A stretch of 64,000 nucleotides of DNA from Spirosoma taeanense (GCF_013127955.1 NZ_CP053435.1:3961001-4025000); one strand, 5' to 3'. Shown: positions 1 through 9,806, counted from the first letter of the stretch. Notes: generated from the sequence alone by a model not told the origin. Translations and numbers: made by a program.

Positions 1-1372
1 CGCCCCACTCGGCTCCTCCACCAAAGCCGAACACCAGCGACCCTTCCTCATTGGGCAGAACATACTTGCCGCCCTGCTGACTGTTCCGGTAGCGCTCCAG
101 CACATAGGCCCGCGCTTCGGGCGTGCGGTTGGTGATGGTCGCTTCGCTCAGTTCCTGCAGGGCAAACGGAGCCGGTTTGCTCGGTACGGGCTGCGTCGGC
201 CAGGGGTGTTCGCCCGGCAGCGCGGGTGCGGTCGGTACGGGCACTTCCTTCACCGGAAAGAGCGGCTTACCCGTATCCCGATCGAACACAAACACGTACC
301 CATCTTTGGTCGCCTGCGCTACGGCCTCCACCAGCCGGCCATTGTGCCGGACGGTCATCAGGTTGGGCGGACAGGGCAGATCGCGGTCCCAGAGGTCGTG
401 GTGAACGGTCTGAAAATGCCAGATGCGCTTGCCGGTGGTGGCGTTCAGCGCGATTACGCAGTTGGCAAACAGGTTCTGGCCTTCACGCGCGCCCCCATAA
501 AAATCAACCGAAGGCGAGCCGGTTCCGGCATAGACCACGCCCCGCTTTTCGTCGATAACCATGCCCGCCCAGCAGTTAGCTCCGCCGAGTTTTTTATATG
601 CGTCTTTCGACCAGGTTTCGTAGCCATACTCGCCCGGCAGCGGAAAGGTGTGAAACACCCAGGCCAGCTTGCCGGTGCGCACGTTGAACGCCCGGATATA
701 CCCCGGCGGGGCGTCGCCCCCTTCCGAAACACTGGAGCCCGTAATCAGTAGATCTTTATAGATAACCCCGGGCGTAGTCATCCGAATGGACAGGTTCGCT
801 ACGTCGTGGCCAAGGGTTTCTTTGTCGCCCAGCCCTTCGTGCAGATCGACTTCGCCGTTTTTGCCGAAGCTGGAAATTGGCTCGCCGGTCTGCGCATTGA
901 TGGCGTAAAGCGACGAACCGACCGAATACAGGATGCGCTTGTCATCCCCGTCTTCCCAGTACACCACCCCCCGGAGCGGATGGAAGCGGGGCCTCTTCTG
1001 CGGATCGGCGAAGGGGTCGAATTTCCAGCGCTGCTTTCCGGTGGCTGCATCTACGGCGAACAGTTTCATGCGGGGGGTCGTACCGTAAAGGACGCCCTTC
1101 ACCACAATCGGCTGGCACTGAATGTCCATGCCCCGTTCGGCGGGATTGTTGTTCTCGCCCGTATCGAACGACCAGGCTAATTGCAGGTCTTTGACCGTCT
1201 GGGTGTTGATCTGGGTCAGGGGCGAATAGCGATTCCCCGCCGGGTTGCCGCCATACGTCGCCCAGTCCTCATTATTCGGATCATCGTCGCCGGGATTCAG
1301 CTCAGGGGTAAGCCGCATGCCGAAGTTCGGCAGGAGGGCACACGCGAGCAGAAGAAGATAAACTCGTTTCAT
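1..1372 (-). CDS. PQQ-dependent (quinoprotein) dehydrogenase, 3' end outside window
   Basis: A periplasmic or secreted quinoprotein of the beta-propeller type that oxidises a sugar or alcohol with pyrroloquinoline quinone. The reading frame starts with a signal peptide (MKRVYLLLLACALLP) and stays open to the window edge, giving about 457 residues without a stop. Near residue 40 it has the family's opening motif, DWATYGGNPAGNRYSPL, followed by repeated propeller-blade strands and, further on, WDRDLPCPPNL, typical of glucose-dehydrogenase-like quinoproteins. The start codon overlaps the stop of the mutarotase-like gene as ATGA, which implies translational coupling. The C-terminal part is not visible, so a fused cytochrome domain cannot be excluded. 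The substrate is inferred from context to be an aldose whose acid feeds the neighbouring dehydratases. Confidence 0.88.
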   Translation of the reverse strand, partial: MKRVYLLLLACALLPNFGMRLTPELNPGDDDPNNEDWATYGGNPAGNRYSPLTQINTQTVKDLQLAWSFDTGENNNPAERGMDIQCQPIVVKGVLYGTTPRMKLFAVDAATGKQRWKFDPFADPQKRPRFHPLRGVVYWEDGDDKRILYSVGSSLYAINAQTGEPISSFGKNGEVDLHEGLGDKETLGHDVANLSIRMTTPGVIYKDLLITGSSVSEGGDAPPGYIRAFNVRTGKLAWVFHTFPLPGEYGYETWSKDAYKKLGGANCWAGMVIDEKRGVVYAGTGSPSVDFYGGAREGQNLFANCVIALNATTGKRIWHFQTVHHDLWDRDLPCPPNLMTVRHNGRLVEAVAQATKDGYVFVFDRDTGKPLFPVKEVPVPTAPALPGEHPWPTQPVPSKPAPFALQELSEATITNRTPEARAYVLERYRNSQQGGKYVLPNEEGSLVFGFGGGAEWG

Positions 1373-2346
1373 GGAGTGGGGTTCTGGTAAAACGTATAGG
1401 TAATCGTCCACTTCACTTCCTGGCCGGGCTCGGCCCGCAGGTGGATATACGGCTCCGGGCAGGAGGTGGTTGAGCAGGCCCAGAACACCAGCTTTTCCAG
1501 CGGCTGATCGGAAGTGGCCCGCACCCCTGCGCCGGTCTTCAGGTTTTCAATCCGGATGTCGTAGTCGCTGGACGTTGGCCCGAAGCCTTTCAGCCCCGCG
1601 CTGTACACCTGTTCTCCTTTTTTGAGCTCGTCCGAATACATCAGGCTGCTGCCCCGCGCGTGAATGATCGAGCCAAAGCCTTTGCCTTCGGCTTTTACGT
1701 CGAAGGGAAACCGAACAGCGATCTGAGGACCGGTGGGTTCTTTATCAATTACGAAGAAATTGTGGTTATATACGCTGGTTTCGATGAGCTTCTGACCGGT
1801 GTTTTTCAGCCGATGCTCCAGCACGAGTTCGGGCTTGCCTTTGGTCAGCCGAACGGTTTTGGTGTAGTCGTAGCCATAGCCGCCGGCATCGGCCAGTTCG
1901 TGCCGGAATTCAACCCGGTCTTTCCGCGTTTTAACCCGCCATTGGCCATAATCCGCTACGTCGTAGGGCGCGGCAAAGGCATAGGGTTTGTCACTCGCTT
2001 TCCGAAGTGCGCCCACACCGATCTTCACAAACAGATCGCCGGGTTTGGCGTCGGCATAGCCCAGGGGCGTAAACTCCTCTACCGGCCCGTTAATGGCGTC
2101 GTGGGTTTTGGGGTTATAATTCTCAAACCACTGGTCCACATAGCTGTGCCCTTGGTGAGAAAGGCTCTTAAACGCCCCCGACCAGTCGAAGCGGGTGCCT
2201 TGGTAATAGCCCTGCCGGGCATCAGGCAGATACAGGATCGTCTGAATAAGCCCATTGGACAGCTCCGCCTGCGGCCATTCGGCCAGGGGCTGGATGCTGC
2301 CGCATAGGCCCCAGACGACGCTGAGGGCAAGCAGTGTTTTTTTCAA
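1369..2346 (-). CDS. Exported aldose-1-epimerase-like (mutarotase fold) protein
   Basis: A protein of 325 residues with an N-terminal signal peptide (MKKTLLALSVVWGLCGSIQP). The segment YYQGTRFDWSGAFKSL and the paired beta-strand layout with VYNHNFFVID near the middle resemble galactose-mutarotase-like proteins that recur in Bacteroidota sugar loci. The assignment is by resemblance; I did not identify the catalytic His/Glu pair with confidence. Its stop codon overlaps the start of the PQQ dehydrogenase (ATGA). Interconverting anomers for that dehydrogenase would be a sensible role, but this is inference. It lies about 140 bases downstream of the susD gene, past a stem-loop. Confidence 0.6.
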   Translation of the reverse strand: MKKTLLALSVVWGLCGSIQPLAEWPQAELSNGLIQTILYLPDARQGYYQGTRFDWSGAFKSLSHQGHSYVDQWFENYNPKTHDAINGPVEEFTPLGYADAKPGDLFVKIGVGALRKASDKPYAFAAPYDVADYGQWRVKTRKDRVEFRHELADAGGYGYDYTKTVRLTKGKPELVLEHRLKNTGQKLIETSVYNHNFFVIDKEPTGPQIAVRFPFDVKAEGKGFGSIIHARGSSLMYSDELKKGEQVYSAGLKGFGPTSSDYDIRIENLKTGAGVRATSDQPLEKLVFWACSTTSCPEPYIHLRAEPGQEVKWTITYTFYQNPTP

Positions 2347-2441
2347 GGTTGTAGCCGGTTAAGAGCGTGTATTCCGGTCGGTCGTTGTTGTGACCAACTT
2401 CTGTTTGGCGCATGCCGGATAAAGAATGAAGCGTTAAGTTT

Positions 2442-2471
2442 GGGTGCTGGCCCCGCGTGAGACCGGCACCC
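2442..2471 (-). promoter_or_regulatory. Stem-loop just after susD
   Basis: Nine-base arms (GGGTGCCGG and CCAGCACCC on the transcribed strand, one mismatch) enclose a 12-base loop. The hairpin begins about 16 bases after the susD stop and lacks a T-run, so it looks like a processing, stabilising or partial-termination element rather than a full terminator. The other susD in this locus has a hairpin at nearly the same distance. Confidence 0.45.
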
Positions 2472-2486
2472 GAACGACGGTTCCGC

Positions 2487-3962
2487 TTAATTCAGATTGG
2501 GGTTGATGGACGTATCGATGTAGGGCAGCGGGAACCAGTAGTTGGCCTTGGTGATCGGCTTGATGGGCTGTAGATCTTCGGGGCTCTTTCTGGCGTTCGC
2601 TTCTTCTACTTTTTCGAGCCGGATCAGGTCGAACCAGCGCGTCCGCTCGCAGGCAAATTCCCAGGCTCGCTCCTGCACCACTTCGTCGGCAAACTGAGCG
2701 GCCGTCAGCCCATCGGCGGGCGACAGCGCTTTCGTGCCTGCTGCCCGGCCCCGTAACCGAACCTGATTCAGGGCGTCGTAGGCCGCCTGATCGGGGCCGC
2801 CCGTTCCGCGCGCTTTGGCTTCGGCATAGATGGTCAGTACGTGCGGGTAGCGCATCATGACTGAAGGCAGCGAAATGCTGGAGGTGACGATATTCCCCTT
2901 GATATACCATTTTTTATAGTACGGGTGTTTGGTCAGGCTCTGCTGCCAGGGGATTTTGGTAGCACCCAGCCCAAACTCCGTGCGGAACGTAGCGTCTTTA
3001 CGCGGCCCCGCCGGGAAGTCCCGGAAGAAAAAGAGTTCGGCAAACATATCGTCCCAGCCGCCTTCTTCGCCGGGCATCGTGGTGTTGCCATAGGTCGCGT
3101 TGGCCGTACCGCTGCCGCCCGTAAAGCCGTTGATCTGGAACACCGACTCCGGAATGATCGCCACCGCCGGGTCGTTATCGAACACGGCCGCGAACGTCGG
3201 CAGCAACTGAAAGCCGTAGCGGGCGCTGTTGTCAATGACTTCCTTCGCCTTAGCCGCAGCCAGGTCGTACTTGTCGGTCTGCTTCAGCGGCCAGCCCGCC
3301 ATGGTCAGGTACACATCGGCGAGATACGCCTTTGCCGAACCGGCGTTGGGCCGACCCGGATCGCGTCGGGTGTTGGGCAGCATGGTTTCAGCTTTTTTCA
3401 GATCCGAAACAATCAGGTCATACACCTGGGCGGGCGTTGACTTTTTGATCGTCAGCAAACTGTCGGAATATTCCCCCGACATCACCAGCGGAATGTTGCC
3501 GTAGAACCGCGTCAGCCAGAAGTACGAGAACGCCCGGATGAAGTGTGCTTCGCCCGCAATGATGTCGATGGTCGCTTTTGTACCGGTCGTCTTCTGGTAA
3601 TTATTGATGACGTTGTTGGCGCCCTGAATAGCTTTGTAGCAACCATTGTAGACCGCACCAGACCGCTGATTCGTGGTCGATACGTTGAACTGATCGAATT
3701 CGCGCCAGTCGGCTTTGTTACTGGCCGGGTGGGTCGTTACGTCGTCGGCGCCGATGGTGGCGGCATTGGCCGAAGGATGCAGAAAACCATAGGACCACTG
3801 GGCACCCAGACCCCGGTAAGCGCCCGTCAGCGCCGACTCCAGACCTTCCTGGGTCGAGAGAACGTTCGGGCCATAGAGCAGGCCGGTGGTATCTTCTTCC
3901 AGGTAGCCCTTGCAGCCTGCTCCCAGCACAGCTATGAATGAATATAAGAGTAATTTTTTCAT
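2487..3962 (-). CDS. SusD/RagB family outer-membrane lipoprotein
   Basis: A 491-residue surface lipoprotein that works as the lid and substrate-binding partner of the SusC transporter encoded just upstream (11-base gap). The signal peptide ends at a lipobox (LGAGC, Cys17). The body shows the SusD/RagB pattern: an N-terminal helical TPR-like part with GLESALTGAYRGL, then AYLADVYLTMAGWP, and a C-terminal section with ERAWEFACERTRWFDLIRL, the recurrent SusD motif. The substrate cannot be read from the sequence; the neighbours point to a sugar, sugar acid or small glycoside. The pair belongs to the LacI-linked locus. Confidence 0.93.
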   Translation of the reverse strand: MKKLLLYSFIAVLGAGCKGYLEEDTTGLLYGPNVLSTQEGLESALTGAYRGLGAQWSYGFLHPSANAATIGADDVTTHPASNKADWREFDQFNVSTTNQRSGAVYNGCYKAIQGANNVINNYQKTTGTKATIDIIAGEAHFIRAFSYFWLTRFYGNIPLVMSGEYSDSLLTIKKSTPAQVYDLIVSDLKKAETMLPNTRRDPGRPNAGSAKAYLADVYLTMAGWPLKQTDKYDLAAAKAKEVIDNSARYGFQLLPTFAAVFDNDPAVAIIPESVFQINGFTGGSGTANATYGNTTMPGEEGGWDDMFAELFFFRDFPAGPRKDATFRTEFGLGATKIPWQQSLTKHPYYKKWYIKGNIVTSSISLPSVMMRYPHVLTIYAEAKARGTGGPDQAAYDALNQVRLRGRAAGTKALSPADGLTAAQFADEVVQERAWEFACERTRWFDLIRLEKVEEANARKSPEDLQPIKPITKANYWFPLPYIDTSINPNLN

Positions 3963-3973
3963 GATTAAGGAGT

Positions 3974-6964
3974 TTAGAAGCCCAGATTCAGACCCAGCGT
4001 GTAGGTTTTGGCGTTTGGATAGGAACCGTAATCGATGCCAATGGCCGTATCGGTGGCTGAGCCTACCCGCGCCGACTCCGGATCGGGCCCTTTATAGTCC
4101 GTGAACGTCAGCAGGTTGGTTGCGCTGGCAAACACCCGGATGCTGGCTTTGTTGCGGATGAAACCGGTGGGCACCGAGTACGACAGGGTTACGTTCTTCA
4201 ACCGAATGAAGCTGCCGTCTTCCAGAAACCGGCTCGACTGCGTAAAGGGCTGATAGGTTTTCGTGAAGGCCGGAATGTTGGAGGTTTCGTTGCCGGGCCG
4301 GTAGTAATCCCGGATTTCGGCCAGAATGAACTGCCGCGCATCGCCCGAACCCGATAGGGCAGCCGCCCGCGTGTAGTTGAGCTTGTCGACGCCAAACACG
4401 CCGTTGAAGAACACGTTCAGGGTCAATCCTTTGTACGTAAACGTATTGTTCCAGCCACCGGTTGCTTTCGGGAAAGCCCGGCCAATAATCTGAAAATCGT
4501 CGGTTGTGATGGTGTTGTCGCCGTTACGATCTTCGTAGTGCGGGTCGCCCGGTACGCGGCCAAATCTGGCGGCCAGATCGGCTTCGTTGGGTTTGAAGGT
4601 GCCCAGGTATTTCAGGCCCCAGTATGAACCCAGCGGTTCGCCCGGCATGAGCATAAACTCGTTGGTGGTCGACATCCCGGCGCCTACACCCGTGCCCGTG
4701 CCCAGCCGGGGCAGCCCGCCCAGACTGAGTACCTGGTTCCGTAAGGTCGAAAAGTTCAGGTTTGTCTCCCAGCGGAATCCGGCTTTGTCGATTGGCGTCC
4801 CGCCGAGGGAGAACTCAAACCCTTTGTTTTCAACCTCGCCCACGTTTCGGGTTTGCGTACCGCCACCGGCATAGCTCGGAATGGCTACGTTCAGCAGCAG
4901 GTCGGTCGTGTTTTTCTTGAAGTAATCCGCTTCCACCCGAACCCGGCCGTTCAGGAACTCCATTTCCAGACCCACGTCGACCTGACGGGTTGTTTCCCAG
5001 CGCAGATTGGTGTTGCCGGGATTGCCCAGAATGACCCCCGCCGTAGCCGCCGTGTTGTTGAAGGCCGAAACAGCGGTGTTGTACAGCGACAACGTAGCGT
5101 AGGGATTGATCGCCTGGCTACCTGTCATGCCCCAGCTACCCCGCAGTTTCAGGTTGCTGAATACGTTGAGTTTTTTGATAAACTCTTCCTCCGACAATCG
5201 CCAGCCCAGCGCTACTGATGGAAAGATACTATTCCGGTTTGCCGCGCTGAACTTGGACGAACCATCGCGCCGGACGGCCGCCGTTACTAGATACTTGTCT
5301 TTATAGCCATAGTTAACCCGGCCCAGCAGCGACAGCAGCGTCCATTTCTGATACCCTGACGCCACCGACGCGGCTGCATTCGGCCCGATGTTGTCGTAGC
5401 CCAGTTGCGGGAAACGGAGCCCGGAAGCGCTGGCCGTAAAGTTCCGGTCGGTGAACTGCTGCGTCTCCAGAACGGCAACGGCATTAATGGAGTGATCGCC
5501 CAGCTTCAGGTCGTAGTTCAGCGTGTTGGTGTTTTGCAGGGTTAGCTGCTCCGCCGAAAACCGGCTGGCCGTCGGGTTGTTGTTCGATAAGCGTCGGCCC
5601 GTAAAGTTCAGGTTCTGCGCGTTCAGGTAATTGACGGCATACTGCAGATCGAGGGAAAGACCTTTTACGGGCAGTTTGTAATTCAACCCACCGTTGACGT
5701 TCAGGCTCGACCGGTTCGCGTCAATAGACTGATCGTAGAGATAGTCCAGCGGATTCCGGTAGACGGAGCCAATCGGGTCCGTAAAAGTAGGCTGTCCGTC
5801 AGCGCCGTAAGCCGGCGTTGTGGGTGCCCAGGCCAAAGACTGCGTAATAGCGCCCCCGTCGAGGGTGTTGTGGTTTCGGGACTGCGTTCCCCACAGGTTC
5901 AGCCGAAAGGACAGCTTATCGTTAACCTGCGTATTGAGATTGGTTCGCAGAATGTATCGTTTGAAACCGCTGTTATTGACGATGCCGCTCTGGTTCAGGT
6001 AGTTGCCCGAAATCAAGAAGGTGGTTTTATCGCCCCCACCTGACACCGTTACCTGGTGCTGCTGTCCGCTGCCGGTCCGGAACACCAGACTCTGCCAGTC
6101 GGTACCGCCTTTTTGCCTGAACTGGGCAATCTGATCGGCAGTAAACGGCAGATTCGAGCCGGTGGCAGTCGCGCGGGCATTCACAATCTCGGCGAACTCC
6201 CCAGCCGGTAATACGTCGTATCGCTTGATAATCTCCGAGACGCTGCCCTGTCCTTCGTAGTTGACTTTCAACCCCCTTGCGCCTTTCCGGGTCGTAATGA
6301 TGACGACCCCGTTTGCTCCGCGACTCCCGTAAATCGACGTCGAAGCCGCGTCTTTCAGGACCTGGATAGTCTCAATGTCGCTCGGGTTGACAAAGTTGAA
6401 GTTAGCGCCCACGTAACCATCGACCACATACAGCGGGTCGTTGTTGCCGAGTACCGAATTGGCGCCCCGAATCCGGATGCGGGCGTCGCCACCGGGTGCG
6501 CCGTTGGTTTGCGTGACCTGCACGCCCGCGGCCCGGCCCTGCAGCACCTGATCCAGGCGAGTAACTGGCTGCTGGGCAAACTCCTTGGTCGAAATCGAGG
6601 TCAGAGCGCCCGTTACGTCGGTTTTGCGCTGGGTCCCGTAGCCAACCACCACTACTTCGTTGAGGGTTTTCTGATCTTCGGCTAACTGAACGTTAAGAAC
6701 CGAACGTCCATCCACCGGCACGGTCTGACTGACGTAACCAATGTTGGAAAACACCAGCGACGCATTCCGACCCGCATTCAGCGAGAAATTACCCGACGCA
6801 TCGGTAGCGGTACCGAGCGTCGTGCCGCTCACCTGCACGTTTACGCCGGGTAGGCCCTGGTTGTCGGGACCGGTCACTTTGCCGGTAATCCGGCTGCTCT
6901 GCGCAAAGGCCAGACTCTGGCCAAGCAGCAGAAGCAGGGAAAAGAATTTGACATAGTTTTTCAT
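3974..6964 (-). CDS. SusC/RagA family TonB-linked outer-membrane transporter
   Basis: A 996-residue TonB-dependent porin that imports the substrate captured by the adjacent SusD. It has a signal peptide (MKNYVKFFSLLLLLGQSLAFAQ region), then a carboxypeptidase-regulatory-like domain at about residues 24-100, a TonB-box-like EVVVVGYGTQ, a plug with DPLYVVDG and ASTSIYGSRGANGVVIITT, and a long beta-barrel ending in an aromatic residue (LGLNLGF). Length is normal for the family. It is 121 bases downstream of the galactonate-dehydratase gene. Its regulatory-like domain resembles that of the second SusC in the locus and shares a 32-base identical DNA block with it. Confidence 0.95.
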   Translation of the reverse strand: MKNYVKFFSLLLLLGQSLAFAQSSRITGKVTGPDNQGLPGVNVQVSGTTLGTATDASGNFSLNAGRNASLVFSNIGYVSQTVPVDGRSVLNVQLAEDQKTLNEVVVVGYGTQRKTDVTGALTSISTKEFAQQPVTRLDQVLQGRAAGVQVTQTNGAPGGDARIRIRGANSVLGNNDPLYVVDGYVGANFNFVNPSDIETIQVLKDAASTSIYGSRGANGVVIITTRKGARGLKVNYEGQGSVSEIIKRYDVLPAGEFAEIVNARATATGSNLPFTADQIAQFRQKGGTDWQSLVFRTGSGQQHQVTVSGGGDKTTFLISGNYLNQSGIVNNSGFKRYILRTNLNTQVNDKLSFRLNLWGTQSRNHNTLDGGAITQSLAWAPTTPAYGADGQPTFTDPIGSVYRNPLDYLYDQSIDANRSSLNVNGGLNYKLPVKGLSLDLQYAVNYLNAQNLNFTGRRLSNNNPTASRFSAEQLTLQNTNTLNYDLKLGDHSINAVAVLETQQFTDRNFTASASGLRFPQLGYDNIGPNAAASVASGYQKWTLLSLLGRVNYGYKDKYLVTAAVRRDGSSKFSAANRNSIFPSVALGWRLSEEEFIKKLNVFSNLKLRGSWGMTGSQAINPYATLSLYNTAVSAFNNTAATAGVILGNPGNTNLRWETTRQVDVGLEMEFLNGRVRVEADYFKKNTTDLLLNVAIPSYAGGGTQTRNVGEVENKGFEFSLGGTPIDKAGFRWETNLNFSTLRNQVLSLGGLPRLGTGTGVGAGMSTTNEFMLMPGEPLGSYWGLKYLGTFKPNEADLAARFGRVPGDPHYEDRNGDNTITTDDFQIIGRAFPKATGGWNNTFTYKGLTLNVFFNGVFGVDKLNYTRAAALSGSGDARQFILAEIRDYYRPGNETSNIPAFTKTYQPFTQSSRFLEDGSFIRLKNVTLSYSVPTGFIRNKASIRVFASATNLLTFTDYKGPDPESARVGSATDTAIGIDYGSYPNAKTYTLGLNLGF
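6794..6822 (-). repeat. Stem-loop inside the susC coding region, copy 1
   Basis: Part of a 32-base block that is identical in both susC genes and starts 141 bases after each start codon. On the coding strand it folds as CGACGC-TCGGTA, loop CCGC, TACCGA-GCGTCG, with one bulged base. It encodes part of TTLGTATDASG. Flanking codons differ at many silent positions, while the block does not. Confidence 0.6.
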
Positions 6965-7085
6965 GTAGAGGGTTTATTTAGGATTGACACTTTAGAGTTA
7001 TTAGTCATCCATTGTCGGCTGTCGGGGCCCGATTGCGGTCGATGACAACTTATGACGACCATTGCCTATCAATGACTAAGAGCTT

Positions 7086-8333
7086 TTACCAGTCGACGAC
7101 GGAGCCATCGAGCGCGTTATAGGATTCAGGATTCTTCCAGTCGTGACCGATTTTTCCCTTCATCTGGTCTTCGTCCAGCTCGATGCCCAGCCCCGGTCCT
7201 TTTGGAATCATCACCGTCCCGTCTTTCTGCAGCTTAAAGGGGTTCTTCAGATAGCCTTCGCCCAGCGTGACCTGCTCCTGCACAAGGAAGTTGGGCACAC
7301 TGGCGGCCAGGTTCAGGCCCACCGCCAGCGAAATCGGCCCCATTGGATTGTGGGGGGCAATGGGAACGTAATAAGCCTCGGCCATACCGGCGATGATGCG
7401 CCCTTCGGTAATGCCCCCGGCATGGCAGAGGTCGGGCTGTACGATGCTGGCGGCCCGTTTTTCGAGGATTTCGCGGAAGCCCCACTTCGTAAAAATCCGT
7501 TCGCCGGTGGCTATCGGCAGGTGCGTTCCCCGTGCAATGTCGACCAGCACGTCTACGTTCTGGGCCTGCACCGGCTCCTCCACGAACATCGGTTTATACG
7601 GCTCCAGCTCTTTGATAAGTAGCTTGGACGTCTGGGGCGGAATGCTGCCGTGGAAATCAATGGCAATGTCCATGTCGTCGCCACCGGCTTCGCGCAGTGA
7701 TGCGAAGTTGTCAATGGCGTATTTGATGAACTTCGGGTTCTCGACGAAATCGGACGGGTTCTTTTTGGCAACGCCCGTCTTGATCACCGTAAACCCTTCG
7801 GCCTTCCGTTTCTTCATGTCCTCGGCATTGCTGGCGCGGCCGTAAACCCGCACCCGGTCGCGCGTGGGGCCACCGAGCAGTTCATACACCGGTACGTTCA
7901 GCAGCTTGCCCTTAATATCCCACAGCGCATGGTCGATGCCGCTCAGCGCACTCGTCAGGATGGGGCCTCCCCGGTAAAAGGCGTGGCGATAAATGGCCTG
8001 CCAGTGGTGCACCACCGCCCGGGGGTCCTTGCCAATCAGATACGGTTCAATCTCCTTAATGGCCGTCTGAATCGTGAGCGCACGACCTTCGAGCAGGGGT
8101 TCGCCCAGCCCGACAATGCCTACGTCGGTGTGAATTTTGAGGAAAATCCAGCGGGGTTTGACCAGGAAGGTTTCGAGTTTGGTAATCTTCACCTTGCTGT
8201 AGTCCCGAAAGGGAGCGGGATTGGCGGCATAGGACGATTCGGGCAGCACCATCGTGCTCGCTCCGGCCAGACCCAGCACCGACTGTATGGCCGAGCGCCG
8301 GGAAATACCCGATTGTTTGGAGGATGATTTCAT
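7086..8333 (-). CDS. dgoD: Tat-exported D-galactonate dehydratase-type enzyme (enolase superfamily)
   Basis: A 415-residue member of the mandelate-racemase/muconate-lactonizing family, closest by eye to galactonate dehydratase, which turns D-galactonate into 2-keto-3-deoxygalactonate. The N-terminus carries a twin-arginine signal (ISRRSAIQSVLG) ending near SSYA, so the enzyme should fold in the cytosol and act in the periplasm. Visible active-site landmarks are DFH (metal Asp plus His), FVEEP, TGER and APHN, matching the Asp/Glu/Glu metal ligands and the second catalytic His of DgoD. Characterised DgoD proteins are cytosolic, so export is the unusual part. The exact substrate could be another hexonate. 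It sits 79 bases after the mannonate-dehydratase-type gene in the same operon direction. Confidence 0.85.
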   Translation of the reverse strand: MKSSSKQSGISRRSAIQSVLGLAGASTMVLPESSYAANPAPFRDYSKVKITKLETFLVKPRWIFLKIHTDVGIVGLGEPLLEGRALTIQTAIKEIEPYLIGKDPRAVVHHWQAIYRHAFYRGGPILTSALSGIDHALWDIKGKLLNVPVYELLGGPTRDRVRVYGRASNAEDMKKRKAEGFTVIKTGVAKKNPSDFVENPKFIKYAIDNFASLREAGGDDMDIAIDFHGSIPPQTSKLLIKELEPYKPMFVEEPVQAQNVDVLVDIARGTHLPIATGERIFTKWGFREILEKRAASIVQPDLCHAGGITEGRIIAGMAEAYYVPIAPHNPMGPISLAVGLNLAASVPNFLVQEQVTLGEGYLKNPFKLQKDGTVMIPKGPGLGIELDEDQMKGKIGHDWKNPESYNALDGSVVDW

Positions 8334-8412
8334 AAAGGAAGAAGGTTAAGGAAGATGATAGGGACTGAGGGAGCGAAGACCGAGAGCCATTCCTCCTGCA
8401 ATCCCGTACTAC

Positions 8413-9768
8413 TCAGGGCCGGATCAGGGTGCCGTCCATTTTCCGCACCTGCCAGTTAGACCTGGTACCGATAGGATACTTGGCGGCTTCTTTTTCGTTG
8501 ATATCCACCCCTAATCCCGGCACTTCGTTGACCGACATATAGCCCTTATTCATAGTTGGGCAACCGCTGAAGACCTCCTGCATTTTATCGGAGAACTGCA
8601 CGGCCTCCTGAATACCGAAGTTCCACACTGCCAGGTCGACGTGTGCATGGGCCGCGTGCCCCACCGGCGAAACGTCGCCCGGCCCGTGCCAGGCAGTGCG
8701 AATGTTGAAGAACTCGCCCAGCCGGGCTATTTTCATGGCCGGCGAGAGACCGCCAATCTGCGAAACATGGCACCGGATAAAATCGAACAGGCGGTTCACC
8801 ATGGGCTCTTTAAACTCGTTAATGTTATTGAATAGCTCACCCATAGCAATAGGCACCGTAGTCGACTGGCGGAGTTGTCGGAACCACTCCATGTTTTCGG
8901 GCGAGAAGGGGTCTTCGATAAAGAAAGGCCGGTACTCTTCCAGTTTCTTAATCATGTTGATGGCTTCCATGGGCTGCACCCGCTCGTGGATGTCGTGAAG
9001 CAGTTCTACCTCGTCGCCACAGGCTTTCCGGACCACCTCAAACATCTTCGGTACCGATTTCAGGTAGAGCGGCACGTTCATGTAATTGTCGGTTTCGCCC
9101 CCAAATCCGGCCGCCTTAAAGTCGGGTTTGTCGGCGGTGGCCCCAACAGCCCCGTACCCGCCCTGCTGAATGCGGATGTGCCGGAACCCACGTTCCATGA
9201 ATTTCTTCACGTCCTCGGCAACGGCTTCGGGCGTGTTTCCATTCGCATGCGTATAGCACGGAATGGCGAAACGGACTTTACCGCCCAGCAACTGATAAAC
9301 CGGCATCCCCGCCCGCTTGCCTTTAATGTCCCAGAGCGCCTGGTCCAGTCCGCTGAGGGCGTTGTTGAGTACGGGGCCGTTTCGCCAGTATGAACTGACA
9401 TACGCGCCATTCCATATATCCTCGATGTTGTCCACATCCTTGCCCACGCAGAAATCATTGAGGTAGGCGTTGATAGCCGTAACCACGGCAACTGCTCGTT
9501 GCGTGAAGGTAGCGCAGCCCAGACCGTAGAGCCCCGGCTCGGTTGTTTCGACTTTCACCACGATCAGGTTCGACCCCTGGGGTGCCGTAGCGATGGCCTT
9601 TACACTCTTGATCTTGACGGGCGCCATGCCTTTTGCATACTGCGGAGTGCCCTGCTGTTCGCGGGCCTCGGCATTGGAAATACCACCAAACAGGCCCAGC
9701 ATTCCGGCCGAAGAGCCGAAGCCCAGCATTTTCAACGTCTCACGACGACTTTGATCAGGTTTATTCAT
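8413..9768 (-). CDS. Tat-exported mannonate dehydratase-type enzyme (ManD/RspA group, enolase superfamily)
   Basis: An enolase-superfamily dehydratase of about 451 residues. I chose the start at MNKPDQSRRETLKML because it gives a clean twin-arginine signal; the in-frame extension upstream would run through a hairpin. Signature residues include HDIHERVQP (metal Asp, His), FIEDPF, AMGELFNN and the ManD-type TAWHGPGDVSPVGHAAH. Known ManD-group proteins dehydrate D-mannonate or D-gluconate, some with low activity, so the substrate is uncertain. Export to the periplasm fits the two other Tat-tagged dehydratases here. A palindromic stem-loop separates it from the upstream susD gene. Confidence 0.83.
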   Translation of the reverse strand: MNKPDQSRRETLKMLGFGSSAGMLGLFGGISNAEAREQQGTPQYAKGMAPVKIKSVKAIATAPQGSNLIVVKVETTEPGLYGLGCATFTQRAVAVVTAINAYLNDFCVGKDVDNIEDIWNGAYVSSYWRNGPVLNNALSGLDQALWDIKGKRAGMPVYQLLGGKVRFAIPCYTHANGNTPEAVAEDVKKFMERGFRHIRIQQGGYGAVGATADKPDFKAAGFGGETDNYMNVPLYLKSVPKMFEVVRKACGDEVELLHDIHERVQPMEAINMIKKLEEYRPFFIEDPFSPENMEWFRQLRQSTTVPIAMGELFNNINEFKEPMVNRLFDFIRCHVSQIGGLSPAMKIARLGEFFNIRTAWHGPGDVSPVGHAAHAHVDLAVWNFGIQEAVQFSDKMQEVFSGCPTMNKGYMSVNEVPGLGVDINEKEAAKYPIGTRSNWQVRKMDGTLIRP

Positions 9769-9806
9769 GAGTAAGAAGTAGGTATTTAGGTAAATGATTG
9801 GGGGAT

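Noticed and set aside
1660..2307. 215-codon plus-strand frame opposite the mutarotase-like gene
   Set aside because: It is a shadow of the minus-strand gene; the latter has a signal peptide, family features and operon context.
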